From the NCBI GenBank assembly GCA_903944085.1, contig CAJAQO010000134.1:1-50778 (forward strand): 50,778 nt of DNA, given 5' to 3'. Below are positions 33,498 to 43,581 of the stretch, in pieces. The stretch is from an uncultured Verrucomicrobia subdivision 3 bacterium (lineage in GTDB: Bacteria; Verrucomicrobiota; Verrucomicrobiia; Limisphaerales; UBA11358). The notes under the pieces are model-generated. The model was not told where the DNA came from. It worked only from the letters and a program-made list of their open reading frames with translations, and did no database searches. Each line of letters opens with the position of its first letter. Positions within the stretch are counted from its first letter, which is position 1. A program made the position numbers and the translations under genes.

Positions 33498-35540
33498 TTA
33501 CGATTTGTAAGGACCAAGAAATTTATCGCCGTCGAAATGAATCATGTGGTCAGGCGCATCAGCAATCCAAACTTCGGTTTCCCAAGCAATATCAGGGGCA
33601 TTTTTACGGAAAGCATTTCGATTTAGAAATGCAGTGATGAAAACGATGTCCGCCGTGCAATTCTTGGCCAGCCGCTTCAACTCCAGAAGCCTCATGGGGG
33701 AAATGGGGTTGGCACTGTGAACCGCCTCAATTAAAAACAGCCAGTTCTTTTTTTCTGAATAGGCAACGACATCCGGCAACTCGCCATGCTCCAGTTCAAA
33801 GAATTTCAGCGATTTGAGTTTTTGTTCGTCGCGGACAAGGAATTTTTTAGCGGTATCGCCGACATACAAAACTTCCGCACCAAAACCGTAGCGAGGCAGG
33901 AACTGTTCGATGATGGCTTTTTGCAGCAGATTATGTTCGCCGGGGCTGAATTGAAGCGTCTGGCCGTCCGGTAATTTGATTGGAACATGGTTGAGTTGCC
34001 GCGCAGCCTCAAGACGTTCAGCGAGTGTCGGTCTGTCAGCCATGAACTCCTCGATTGTTTCCAGCCAATCTGTTTGTCCGAACCGGCAGATGAGTTCGAC
34101 ATATTCGGGCGACAAAGAATAACCGCGCGTAGGATCATTGCGGGCAGCATTGGGTTTGTTCGCACTAGCAATGATGATTCCCGCCACAACCGGCAGCTTC
34201 AAATCTTTCCGCCGGATGTCATCGTAAGAACCTTTTGAAATGTTTTCCTGAAAATGTTCATTGATGTAGGATATGATGTCGCGTGACTTGAGTGTATTTT
34301 TGCCTTCGCGAATTCGCGCTTTAGACCATTCAGAACTGCGCTTCACATCGGCTACCGCGAGAAATGACATGGCCATCTTTTCCAGTTCGCGTGGTCTCAA
34401 GCTCTCCAACGGAATTCCCAGCTTGGACAAAATCAGCAATGACTCATTGAAAAGCTTCACGAGCTTGGCCGGCTTGTCAGGATTGATGACAAAGGTTGGT
34501 ATTTTCATTTCGGTTGATTCCTTAAATTCGAGCGGCAGGGCAAACTGGTCGGGCAAATTCCGATAAAGGATCTCTCCAGAAGAGAGCCGTTTGGTTGTGG
34601 CAAGATACTTTTTTATTGAGCCAGCTAGATGCCACGCCAGCAATGGCGCAACGGCATTGCCAACTTGATTGAACTGGCTGGTCTCTCCGCCACAAAATTG
34701 AAACCAGTCGGGAAACGATTGCAACCTGGCAGCTTCGTGAATCAGCAAACGTCTGCGGCGACCATCCGGAAGGCGGATGCGGTGCATATCGCCAGTCGCA
34801 CCTGCAAGGTTTCGGCAAGTCAGCGTGCGGGCAGGAAGTTCAGGATGAAGATCGCGTGGCCGCGTGCAAAAGGAAGCGCGCTCATATTTTGCAACGTATT
34901 CATCCATGCTCGGCGTTAGAAATCTGGATTCTGGCGGTGCTTGAAACATCAATTCACCAAGCGCTTCGCCTGCGGTAAGCCGATTAGGTTCTTCAGCAAA
35001 AAACTGAAACTCGCCGCGATGCCCGACGACAATCACACGCTCGCGATTTTGCGGCACGCCATAATTCACGGCATTGACCAGACGCACTTCGATGACGTAA
35101 TTCAGCGCCTTCAACGCTTCGAGTATCTGCTCAAAATACCAGCGGTTGCTATAAAGGACGCCCCGGACATTTTCAAAAACCCAAATCTCCGGCTGAACTT
35201 GCTTCACGGCGGAAATGAAAATTGGAAAACCATCTCGCGAATCTTTCAATCCCATTTGATGACCGCCAACGCTGAACGGTTGGCATGGCGGGCCACCGAT
35301 GATTACGTCCGCCTTTGGAAATTGGGTTTCAGTCGTTAGCATGACTTGTTTGCATTCTCCTTTGAGATTTCGCCGGTAAGTTTCACAAGCGTCAGCGTCT
35401 TGCTCGAAGCCAAGTGTTTCAAATCCCTGTGCCTCGAAGCCCAGCGCCAACCCGCCGCAGCCTGCAAATAAATCCAGCACGCGGGTTTTTCCTTCTGGGT
35501 TTGGCCGGAGCACCGAATTGATTCTTTCAACGTAGTTCAT
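33498..35540 (-). CDS. Fused C5-cytosine DNA methyltransferase and BsuBI/PstI-type restriction endonuclease
   Basis: 680 aa. Residues 1 to about 330 are a complete C5-cytosine methyltransferase: DLFAGCGGLALGF (motif I, 23-35), GGPPCQPFS with catalytic Cys86 (IV), ENVRG (VI), PQNRERV (VIII) and QVGNAVAPLLAW (X). From residue 345 (MKIPTFVINPDKP) to the end is a full-length BsuBI/PstI-family endonuclease of about 336 aa, with VLYVGDTAKKFLV, LPDVVAYSEKKNWLFLIEAV and the C-terminal IAWETEVWIADAPDHMIHF. The join has no stop codon. ATG at 34508 has an AAGGA ten bases upstream, so the endonuclease might also be made separately. PstI-type enzymes normally pair with N6-adenine methylases, making this pairing unusual. 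By eye it is more AT-rich than its neighbours, suggesting transfer. Confidence 0.9.
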   Translation of the reverse strand: MNYVERINSVLRPNPEGKTRVLDLFAGCGGLALGFEAQGFETLGFEQDADACETYRRNLKGECKQVMLTTETQFPKADVIIGGPPCQPFSVGGHQMGLKDSRDGFPIFISAVKQVQPEIWVFENVRGVLYSNRWYFEQILEALKALNYVIEVRLVNAVNYGVPQNRERVIVVGHRGEFQFFAEEPNRLTAGEALGELMFQAPPESRFLTPSMDEYVAKYERASFCTRPRDLHPELPARTLTCRNLAGATGDMHRIRLPDGRRRRLLIHEAARLQSFPDWFQFCGGETSQFNQVGNAVAPLLAWHLAGSIKKYLATTKRLSSGEILYRNLPDQFALPLEFKESTEMKIPTFVINPDKPAKLVKLFNESLLILSKLGIPLESLRPRELEKMAMSFLAVADVKRSSEWSKARIREGKNTLKSRDIISYINEHFQENISKGSYDDIRRKDLKLPVVAGIIIASANKPNAARNDPTRGYSLSPEYVELICRFGQTDWLETIEEFMADRPTLAERLEAARQLNHVPIKLPDGQTLQFSPGEHNLLQKAIIEQFLPRYGFGAEVLYVGDTAKKFLVRDEQKLKSLKFFELEHGELPDVVAYSEKKNWLFLIEAVHSANPISPMRLLELKRLAKNCTADIVFITAFLNRNAFRKNAPDIAWETEVWIADAPDHMIHFDGDKFLGPYKS

Positions 35541-35552
35541 TCGCCGTTCAAT

Positions 35553-36767
<1,215 letters not shown>

Positions 36768-36778
36768 GGTTTCATTTT

Positions 36779-36804
36779 CACGCAAAGACGCAAAGACGCA
36801 AAGG
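36779..36804. repeat. CGCAAAGA short tandem repeat
   Basis: Three copies of ACGCAAAG in tandem in the 5' leader of trpB. On the minus strand it reads CTTTGCGTC, a short repeat I recall from many environmental genomes. No clear role. Confidence 0.7.
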
Positions 36805-36815
36805 ATTTTTCCGGC

Positions 36816-37181
36816 TCAAAGGGTAAGTTTCCGCAGCGCTTCCGCCAAAGTCTCGCATGTGATAATGCGCGGATGATGCGGGTAATGAAACGCGGTCAGG
36901 ATGTTCATACCGATGTCCTTGGCCGGGTCGGGAATCACGCGCACGATCAAGCCCACGCCAGCTTGGTCAAATAATTCCATCGTCCGCCCGATCTCGGTCG
37001 CGCATTCGGGATCAATGGATTCCACCTGGCTCAAGTCCGCCAGCAACCGAAAGCGTGGTTTGAGATCGGCCAGCAGCGCGGTGACATCCGCGTGTGCGAG
37101 TTGCAATTCGGCGGGCCGCACTTGCCCGATGTAATTCATGCAGAGCAACTGTTTTGTCTTGTTCGAGGTGACCAGAAACAT
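36816..37181 (-). CDS. STAS/SpoIIAA-like small protein
   Basis: 121 aa. After a short N-terminus the pattern YIGQVRPAELQLAHADVTAL, then RFRLLADLSQVESIDPECAT and GVGLIVRVIPDPAKD fits a STAS-like or SpoIIAA-like alpha/beta fold: a strand, helix, strand ending in DLS, helix and strand. The Ser of the DLS turn could match the phosphorylated Ser of anti-sigma antagonists, but this is not certain. No anti-sigma or kinase gene is nearby. It may be cotranscribed with trpB, about 50 bases downstream. Confidence 0.6.
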   Translation of the reverse strand: MFLVTSNKTKQLLCMNYIGQVRPAELQLAHADVTALLADLKPRFRLLADLSQVESIDPECATEIGRTMELFDQAGVGLIVRVIPDPAKDIGMNILTAFHYPHHPRIITCETLAEALRKLTL

Positions 37182-37232
37182 GCGTCAGACTAGCCTTTCG
37201 CAAAGCCAACCGCAAATCCGGGGGCGGAAAAA

Positions 37233-37841
37233 TCAGCCTTTGGCAACCCGCGGCAGTTTGACGCGCGGCTGCACGTCCGGCACCGCCGGGCCGCGCGCCT
37301 GTTTGAAGTGCATGGGCGAACGCAGCAGCAAGGTGCCGAGCAGCAAGTCGGCGAGCGGCAGGACGACATTGAAATTTTTCCGCATGTAGCGGTGGTGCAG
37401 GAGGTGATGGCCGTTGAGCCGGAAGAAAATTCCGGAACGCTCGACGTTGCGTTTCCGGGGCAGGTGCATGCACCAATGGATGTATTCGTAAGTGGCGTAA
37501 TAACCGGCGCACGCAACGCCCGCGCCGGCCAGCAGCCACCAATGGCCAACTCACCCGGCGATTGCGACAAACGGCAGCAGGCCGAGCAGCACCAGCACCG
37601 GGCCGTTCCACCAAGCCATCGGGATGGTCTGCGCATCCTTGGGATTGATCAAATGATAGGTCTCATCGGCGCGGAAAACGTGATGATGAATCAGGGTGTG
37701 CGCCTCGAAGGGATATCGGAATTTTCCAAGCGGCCGGTGCATGACATAGCGGTGCAGCGCCCATGCGTAAAAGGACGCAAAAATCACGGCGATCAAAAAC
37801 CCGGCGGCGGGCCAGAACATGGCTTCTGAAAATTGATTCAT
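37233..37841 (-). pseudogene. Fatty acid hydroxylase superfamily gene interrupted by an in-frame TGA
   Basis: 203 codons in one frame with a single TGA at codon 97 (37551-37553). Before it: HRYVMH (30-35) and HTLIHHHVF. After it: IHWCMHLPRK and GHHLLHHRYMRKNFNVV. These histidine clusters are the di-iron ligands of the fatty acid hydroxylase/sterol desaturase superfamily, and hydrophobic segments flank them in the usual order. Removing the TGA restores a full-length protein. The frame has kept its sense on both sides, so the mutation is recent, or it is a sequence error. The remaining halves are probably non-functional apart. Confidence 0.8.
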
Positions 37842-37926
37842 GAGCCGCCAGCATAACCTGCTTTAGACCGGCTACGCAACCACCACCTGCCATAATTCTT
37901 CCGCCGCCCGGCTTTTGCCGGCGGCA

Positions 37927-38835
37927 TTAAAACCGTTTCGTGAGTGTCAGCGTGACGGTGTGGCCCTGCGGGCGGTCTTTGGCATCGGCTTCATAGACGT
38001 AACGCAGCGTGGAAATCAAACCGATTTTCTCCCAAAGCACGCTGACTTCTGGACCAACGCCGACGACATGCGACAGCGCGGTGGCCGCGTGGACCCCGCT
38101 GTCTTCGGTGGTTTCTTGCTGCCAATAGCCGACCAAACCCACGTCAACGCCTTGCGCGACGGTTTTGCTGACACCCCATTCGAGTGAATACATGTTGCCG
38201 GGCGTGATCTGCGTCTGATCCTGTTCGGTGTTGATTTCGTAGCGGTTCAACAGCGAGACGGCCCAGGTTTTTTTCGCGTCCGGATACCAAGTGCCGCCGA
38301 GCGTGATCATGTGCGACCAAAAACCATCGCCGGGGCTGTCCAACCCCCGCAATGGCGCGCTGGACGTGCCGGGGTCAAAATTCCCCGACGGTGCCCAAAT
38401 GCCGTAGGCGAAGGAGAAATCAAATTTCTGTAGGTGCCACGACAGCAGCAGCGGACAGGCGTAGATGTCGCCCAAACCGAACTGGCCGGCGGTGCCAAGC
38501 TGGCCGGAAATGTTTTTGTAGGGGAACGGCACAATCATGTCCACGCCCCAGTTTGCGCCGAGAATTTTGTAATCCGTGAGGTAAACCAGTTTCAGCGCCT
38601 GAACATAGGCAAAGAAATCCATCTTGGCCGGCAACCCGTCCACCTTGTCGGCGTAATAAAAATAATTGTAGTCGCGCACATAAAATCCCGGTGGCGGCAG
38701 CGACGCGCCCTTGAGCCCTTCGGCACCGATGGGATAATGGCTGCCGACCGGCAGGACGGCAGCCGGCTCGGCGTAGGATTGTGTTGCCACCGACAGGGTG
38801 GCGGCGATCAGAATTAAACGAGCGAGTATTTTCAT
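37927..38835 (-). CDS. MetA-pathway-type outer membrane transporter (porin-like)
   Basis: 302 aa with signal peptide KILARLILIAATLSVATQSY ending near AEP. The mature part has alternating beta strands: PPPGFYVRDYNYFYYADKVD, ANWGVDMIVPFPYKN, FGLGDIYACPLLLSW and a C-terminal aromatic residue (TLTLTKRF), as in outer-membrane beta barrels. It matches the Phenol_MetA_deg family, commonly annotated as transporters for hydrophobic compounds. Substrate unknown. It follows trpB2 on the same strand after about 35 bases, possibly cotranscribed. Confidence 0.82.
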   Translation of the reverse strand: MKILARLILIAATLSVATQSYAEPAAVLPVGSHYPIGAEGLKGASLPPPGFYVRDYNYFYYADKVDGLPAKMDFFAYVQALKLVYLTDYKILGANWGVDMIVPFPYKNISGQLGTAGQFGLGDIYACPLLLSWHLQKFDFSFAYGIWAPSGNFDPGTSSAPLRGLDSPGDGFWSHMITLGGTWYPDAKKTWAVSLLNRYEINTEQDQTQITPGNMYSLEWGVSKTVAQGVDVGLVGYWQQETTEDSGVHAATALSHVVGVGPEVSVLWEKIGLISTLRYVYEADAKDRPQGHTVTLTLTKRF

Positions 38836-38871
38836 GATATTTTTTTGGGGAATTGTGTTTGTTTTCGGGGT

Positions 38872-40179
38872 TTAAACGTCCTGGATTTTGCCGTGCAGAT
38901 AACTTTCAAACGAACTCAAGTCGAGCAGCCCGTGGCCGGAAAGGTTGAACAGCAGCACTTTTTTCGTCCCGGCTTCGCGGCATTTGATGGCCTCGTTCAC
39001 CACGGCGGCGATGGCGTGGGATGATTCCGGCGCAGGCACCAGCCCTTCGTTCCGGGCGAACAGCACCGCCGCCTCGAACACTTTGGTCTGGTGAATCGCT
39101 TCAGCTTCGATGAGCCCGAGTTTGAGTGCGTGACTGACCATCGGCGACATGCCGTGGTAGCGCAGTCCGCCGGCGTGAATGCTCGGCGGAATGAAATCAT
39201 GGCCGAGCGTATACATTTTCATCAGCGGCGTGGTCTCCGCTGTGTCGCCGAAATCGTAGCGGAGTTCGCCTTGCGTCAGCGACGGACACGCGGACGGCTC
39301 GACACCGACGATGCGATATTTTTTTCCGTCGCGGATTTTTCCCCGGATGAACGGAAAAGTGAGTCCGGCAAAATTGCTGCCGCCGCCGCAACAACCGAAA
39401 ATCACGTCCGGTTCCTCGCCGGCGATTTCCATCTGCTTGATGGTTTCCTCGCCGATAACGGTCTGATGATGACAAACGTGATTCAGCACGCTGCCGAGGG
39501 AATATTTCGTGTTCGGCGTTTTCACCGTGTCCTCGATGGCTTCGCTAATCGCGATGCCCAAGCTGCCGGGATGATGCGGGTCCTGCGCCTGCAATTTGCG
39601 GCCGTATTCCGTCTGGTCGCTCGGACTCGCGTGAACCGTCGCGCCCCAAGTGTGCATGAGCATGCGGCGATACGGCTTTTGATCGTAGCTCACTTTGACC
39701 ATGTAAACATTGCACTCCAGTCCGAACAAACTGCACGCAAACGCCAGCGACGAACCCCACTGGCCCGCGCCGGTTTCCGTGGCGAGCCGTTTGGTGCCGG
39801 CGATTTTGTTGTAATACGCCTGCGGCACCGAAGTGTTGACTTTGTGGCTGCCGGCGGGACTGACGCCTTCGTATTTGTAATAAATATGCGCCGGCGTGTT
39901 CAGCGCTTTTTCCAATCGCACCGCACGCAGCAACGGCGTGGGCCGCCACAACGCGTAGATGTCGCGCACCGGTTCGGGAATCTCGAGGTATTTCTCGGCG
40001 CTAATTTCCTGCTCGATGAGGTTGCGTGGAAAAATCGCCTCCAAGGCTTCCGGTGGCATCGGCTCTTTGGTGCCGGGATGCAGCGGCGGCGGCAGCGGCT
40101 CGGGGAAATCGGCGTTGAGGTTATACCAAGCCGACGGAATATCCGCCTGCGTCAGATCGAAGCGCGTTTTCTGGCTCAT
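38872..40179 (-). CDS. trpB2: TrpB2-type tryptophan synthase beta-like PLP enzyme
   Basis: 435 aa, longer than classical TrpB, with the TrpB2 opening [23 protein letters not shown] lysine in [34 protein letters not shown], and [17 protein letters not shown]. The end [15 protein letters not shown] is also typical. TrpB2 proteins can make tryptophan from indole and serine and often act without TrpA, or on phosphoserine in some archaea; the physiological role here is unknown. Its presence beside a classical trpB in one genome region suggests a different function, such as indole salvage. Confidence 0.94.
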   Translation of the reverse strand: MSQKTRFDLTQADIPSAWYNLNADFPEPLPPPLHPGTKEPMPPEALEAIFPRNLIEQEISAEKYLEIPEPVRDIYALWRPTPLLRAVRLEKALNTPAHIYYKYEGVSPAGSHKVNTSVPQAYYNKIAGTKRLATETGAGQWGSSLAFACSLFGLECNVYMVKVSYDQKPYRRMLMHTWGATVHASPSDQTEYGRKLQAQDPHHPGSLGIAISEAIEDTVKTPNTKYSLGSVLNHVCHHQTVIGEETIKQMEIAGEEPDVIFGCCGGGSNFAGLTFPFIRGKIRDGKKYRIVGVEPSACPSLTQGELRYDFGDTAETTPLMKMYTLGHDFIPPSIHAGGLRYHGMSPMVSHALKLGLIEAEAIHQTKVFEAAVLFARNEGLVPAPESSHAIAAVVNEAIKCREAGTKKVLLFNLSGHGLLDLSSFESYLHGKIQDV

Positions 40180-40568
40180 GTGTAAAGTGGATTACCGCTA
40201 CATCATCACCAAAGCCGCGAATCGAAACCAGCCGTGGACTGCCAAATGTTAAACAATTTTTGGCGTCGGCGCATTTTCCTGCCGGGCACGTCGGCAACGC
40301 AACCCGCCACCGGACAGACTTGGTGGTCGGGATGGGTTTTGAAAAAATCGCGCTGCATCCAAGTTGATTTGCGCAATCCTTGCCGGCCATTGGCCGGCCC
40401 AGCGGCCGGAAACCGCACTGCGCCACAATAAATTTATTCCGACGGTTGACTTGACCTTTGGCGGCAAATCTCCATTATACGCAACCCGGCAATTCCGTCG
40501 CTTTCCCGTTCGTGCCCCTTGTCACGTCTGGTATATTAAGCGACGTGAGTATTCCGAAATTTTACGAT
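40180..40568. other. Intergenic region upstream of typA
   Basis: About 390 bases between divergent trpB2 and typA. It has one candidate promoter for typA (40451-40479) and a short GGCCGG-rich palindromic stretch (CCGGCCATTGGCCGG around 40382-40396). Otherwise no feature is seen. Confidence 0.5.
40451..40479 (+). promoter_or_regulatory. Candidate promoter for typA
   Basis: TTGACC (40451-40456) followed after 17 bases by ATTATA. The -10 is weak, so this is a tentative call. The leader to the typA start would be about 85 bases. Confidence 0.35.
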
Positions 40569-42404
40569 ATGAAACACATCCGAAACATCGCCATCATCGC
40601 GCACGTTGATCATGGCAAAACCACGCTGGTGGACTGTCTCCTGAAACAGTCCGGCACCTTCCGCGCCAACCAGCACGAATCTTCCGAGGAACGCCTGATG
40701 GACTCGATGGACCTCGAAAAAGAAAAGGGCATCACCATCCGCGCCAAAAACGCCGCCTTCAAATACAAGAACTATCACATCAATATTGTGGACACTCCCG
40801 GCCACGCGGATTTCGGTGGCGAGGTGGAACGCATCATGAACATGATTGATGGTGTGCTATTGGTGGTGGATTCCGCCGAAGGCCCGCAGGCGCAGACGCG
40901 CTTTGTGCTGCGCAAGGCGCTCGAAGCCGGCGCCAAGCCGATTGTGGTCATCAACAAAATTGACCGCGAGAACGCCAATCCCAAAAAAGTGCTCGACCAG
41001 GTTTTTGAATTGTTCATGTCGCTGAACGCGACGGATGAGCAGTTGGATTTTCCGTTCATTTATTGCTCGGCCAAGGAAGGTTACGCCAAGGCGGAACTCG
41101 ACCACGTCACCGGCACGATGGAACCGCTCTTTGATGCCATCGTGAAATTCATCCCGCCGCCGCGCGCGAAGGCCGGCGACGGTTTCCAGGTGCTGGTCGC
41201 GAATCTGGATTATTCAGACTACCTCGGCCGTATCGCGTTCGGGAAAATTTACGAAGGCAAAATCAAGGTCGGCGATGCCGCCATGTGCCGCCACGGCAAC
41301 GGCAATGTTTCCAAAAATAAAATCACCATGCTCTATCATTTCGAGGGCATGAAACGCATCGAGGTGCAGGAAGCCCACGCCGGCGACATCATCGGCATCT
41401 GCGGTTTCGAGGATGTCTTCATCGGCGAAACGATCACCGACAGCGAACTGCGCGCGGCGCTGCCCTACATCCCGATTGACCCGCCGACGATTCAAATGGA
41501 ATTCGCCGTCAACGACGGTCCGCTCGCCGGCATGGACGGCAAGCTCGTCACCGCGCGTCACATCTGGGACCGGCTGGTGAAGGAAATCCGCACCAACGTC
41601 GCCCTCCGCATCGCGCAGACGCCCGACCCGAAAATTTTCGCGGTCAGCGGACGCGGCGAAATGCAGATCGCCATTCTCGTCGAACAAATGCGCCGCGAAG
41701 GCCATGAAGTCTTGGTCTCGCGCCCCGAAGTGCTTTGGAAAAAGGACAAAGACGGCAATCCGTTGGAACCGATTGAAAAGCTGTTCGTGGAAATTCCCAA
41801 CGACTGCCTCGGCAGCGTCATGGAGAATCTTTCCGGCCGCAAGGCGCAGATCACGAACATGGCCCACGTCGGCAATCAGGTTTCCGTCGAGGCACTGGTG
41901 CCGATGCGCGGATTGATCGGCTTTGAAACCGACCTCGTGAACATGACCAAGGGCATGGGCGTGATGAGCCATCTCTTCCACGAATACGGCCCGGACTGCG
42001 GTGAAATTGCCGCGCGCAAAAACGGTTCGCTTGTCAGCATGGACGCCGGCGAAGCCACCAGCTACGCGCTCAACATGGTGCAGACGCGCGGCCGCCTGAT
42101 GGTCGAGCCTGGCGACATGATTTACGTCGGCATGATTGTCGGCGAAAACGCCCGCGAAAACGACATTCCCGTGAATCCGGTGAAAGAGAAGCGCCTGACC
42201 AACATGCGTTCGCAAGGCGATGGCAAAGGCATCTCGCTCTCGCCGCCGATGAAGCTCTCATTGGAACGCGCCTTGGAATATATTGACGTGGATGAATTCG
42301 TGGAAGCCACGCCGAAGAATCTGCGTCTCCGCAAAAAAGAATTGGACGAAACCAAACGCAAGCGCACCGAGAAATCCCGCGTGATCAAGTTCATTCAGGA
42401 ATAA
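40569..42404 (+). CDS. typA: Translational GTPase TypA/BipA
   Basis: 611 aa from the ATG at 40569 (MKHIRNIAIIAHVDHGKTTL). G motifs: G1 AHVDHGKT, G2 KGITIRAKNAAF, G3 DTPGHADFGGEV, G4 NKIDRENA, G5 CSAKEG. The C-terminal TypA-specific part has SRPEVLWKKDK and YVDVDEFVEA-like IDVDEFVEATPKNLRLRKK. It is an EF-G-like ribosome-binding GTPase involved in 50S assembly and stress or cold adaptation. Longer in-frame N-terminus is rejected as it lies in the leader. A strong terminator follows, so it is a single-gene unit. Confidence 0.96.
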   Translation: MKHIRNIAIIAHVDHGKTTLVDCLLKQSGTFRANQHESSEERLMDSMDLEKEKGITIRAKNAAFKYKNYHINIVDTPGHADFGGEVERIMNMIDGVLLVVDSAEGPQAQTRFVLRKALEAGAKPIVVINKIDRENANPKKVLDQVFELFMSLNATDEQLDFPFIYCSAKEGYAKAELDHVTGTMEPLFDAIVKFIPPPRAKAGDGFQVLVANLDYSDYLGRIAFGKIYEGKIKVGDAAMCRHGNGNVSKNKITMLYHFEGMKRIEVQEAHAGDIIGICGFEDVFIGETITDSELRAALPYIPIDPPTIQMEFAVNDGPLAGMDGKLVTARHIWDRLVKEIRTNVALRIAQTPDPKIFAVSGRGEMQIAILVEQMRREGHEVLVSRPEVLWKKDKDGNPLEPIEKLFVEIPNDCLGSVMENLSGRKAQITNMAHVGNQVSVEALVPMRGLIGFETDLVNMTKGMGVMSHLFHEYGPDCGEIAARKNGSLVSMDAGEATSYALNMVQTRGRLMVEPGDMIYVGMIVGENARENDIPVNPVKEKRLTNMRSQGDGKGISLSPPMKLSLERALEYIDVDEFVEATPKNLRLRKKELDETKRKRTEKSRVIKFIQE

Positions 42405-42424
42405 ACCGGCAAATTTGAATCCAG

Positions 42425-42461
42425 CCGCCCGGATGGTTAAAACCGTCCGGGCGGTTTTTTT
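42425..42461 (+). terminator. Rho-independent terminator after typA
   Basis: Perfect nine-base stem CCGCCCGGA/TCCGGGCGG (42425-42433 with 42446-42454), 12-base loop, then seven T. It begins 21 bases after the typA stop. Confidence 0.9.
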
Positions 42462-42545
42462 CTTTCAGCGGCCGGCACAAATGAATCGCACGGCGAGCGC
42501 GCTTTGAAAATTGAATTCGCCGGCGCACTCGGCCACACTTCTGCC

Positions 42546-43559
42546 ATGCCGTCGAGCCTCGAAAATTTACCGCGCGTCAGCTTCATCATGCCGACGCTGA
42601 ACGCCGAGGCGTTGCTCGACAATGTCCTGGCGTCCATCGCGCGCCAGACTTATCCGCGCGGCAAAATGGAAATCATTCTCGCCGACGCGTATTCCCAGGA
42701 CGGCACCCGCGCCATTGCCCAAAAATACGGCGCGCTCGTTCTCGACGATAACGGCAAAAACATGGAGGAAGGCAAACGCCTCGCGCTCCAGCACGCCACC
42801 GGCGAATACATTGTCTTCGTGGATGCCGACAACGAAATCACGCATCCCGATTACATCGAACTCGCCGTGAAAGCGCTGGCGGCAAATCCGCAGGCGCTCG
42901 GCGTGGAGGCGTATTATTTGGCCTCGCCCAAAATGAGTTCGTTTTGCGCCTACCTCACCGCGTTGCTGCACATCAGCGATCCGATCTGTTGGCTGATGAG
43001 CGCCAATCCCAAACTCATCGCGCGCGACGGCGAGACGGAACGCTGGGCGCTGCCGGGAAATTCCTTTTCCTATCCGCTCGGCGCGAATGGCTTTGTCTAT
43101 CGCCGCGCCGATTTGCAATCCGTCCAGGCGAATGAAAAATTCCAGGACACGCACGTCGCGTTGTTCCTGATGAAAAATGGCAAACGCGAATGGCTGCGGA
43201 TTCGCGGGCGCGGCGTGCATCATTATTACATCCAGACGCTCTGGAAATTCGTGCAGAAGCGCCGTCGCGCCACGGTGCATTTTCTGCGCGTGCAGGAAGA
43301 AATGCCGGTGAACTGGATGAAGGAAAAGCCGCCCGTGCCGCTGTGGCTGGCGACGATTTACTGCGTCACTTTTTTCGGCCCGATTTTTCACACGCTGCGC
43401 GGCCTGGTTCGCGACCGCGACGCGCGCTGGCTCTGGCATCTGCCCGCGTGCCTCGGCAGCGTTTTGGGCAATGCGTGGGGCGTGTGGACTTATCAGCAGC
43501 GCGGCGGGGACAAGACACTTATCGCCGAATTGCAGGTAAAGCAGGAATTGAAAAAATGA
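42546..43559 (+). CDS. Family 2 glycosyltransferase
   Basis: 337 aa from the ATG at 42546 (MPSSLENLPRVSFIMPTLNA); a frame start at 42504 adds 14 residues. GT-A motifs: VSFIMPTLNAEALLDNVLAS, EIILADAYSQDGT, VFVDADNEITHP (DxD) and a possible acceptor region WALPGNSFSYPLG. The C-terminal part has two hydrophobic segments (VPLWLATIYCVTFFGPIF, then LACLGSV-like PACLGSVLGNAWGVWTY), suggesting membrane attachment. Likely acts in envelope or extracellular glycan synthesis; sugar unknown. It is the first gene after the typA terminator. Confidence 0.85.
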   Translation: MPSSLENLPRVSFIMPTLNAEALLDNVLASIARQTYPRGKMEIILADAYSQDGTRAIAQKYGALVLDDNGKNMEEGKRLALQHATGEYIVFVDADNEITHPDYIELAVKALAANPQALGVEAYYLASPKMSSFCAYLTALLHISDPICWLMSANPKLIARDGETERWALPGNSFSYPLGANGFVYRRADLQSVQANEKFQDTHVALFLMKNGKREWLRIRGRGVHHYYIQTLWKFVQKRRRATVHFLRVQEEMPVNWMKEKPPVPLWLATIYCVTFFGPIFHTLRGLVRDRDARWLWHLPACLGSVLGNAWGVWTYQQRGGDKTLIAELQVKQELKK

Positions 43560-43581
43560 CCGGGCGGGCATCAACCAGCAT

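Noticed and set aside
37551-37553. Selenocysteine codon in the hydroxylase gene
   Set aside because: The family has no selenoproteins known to me, the position is outside the metal ligands, and no convincing SECIS-like hairpin follows.
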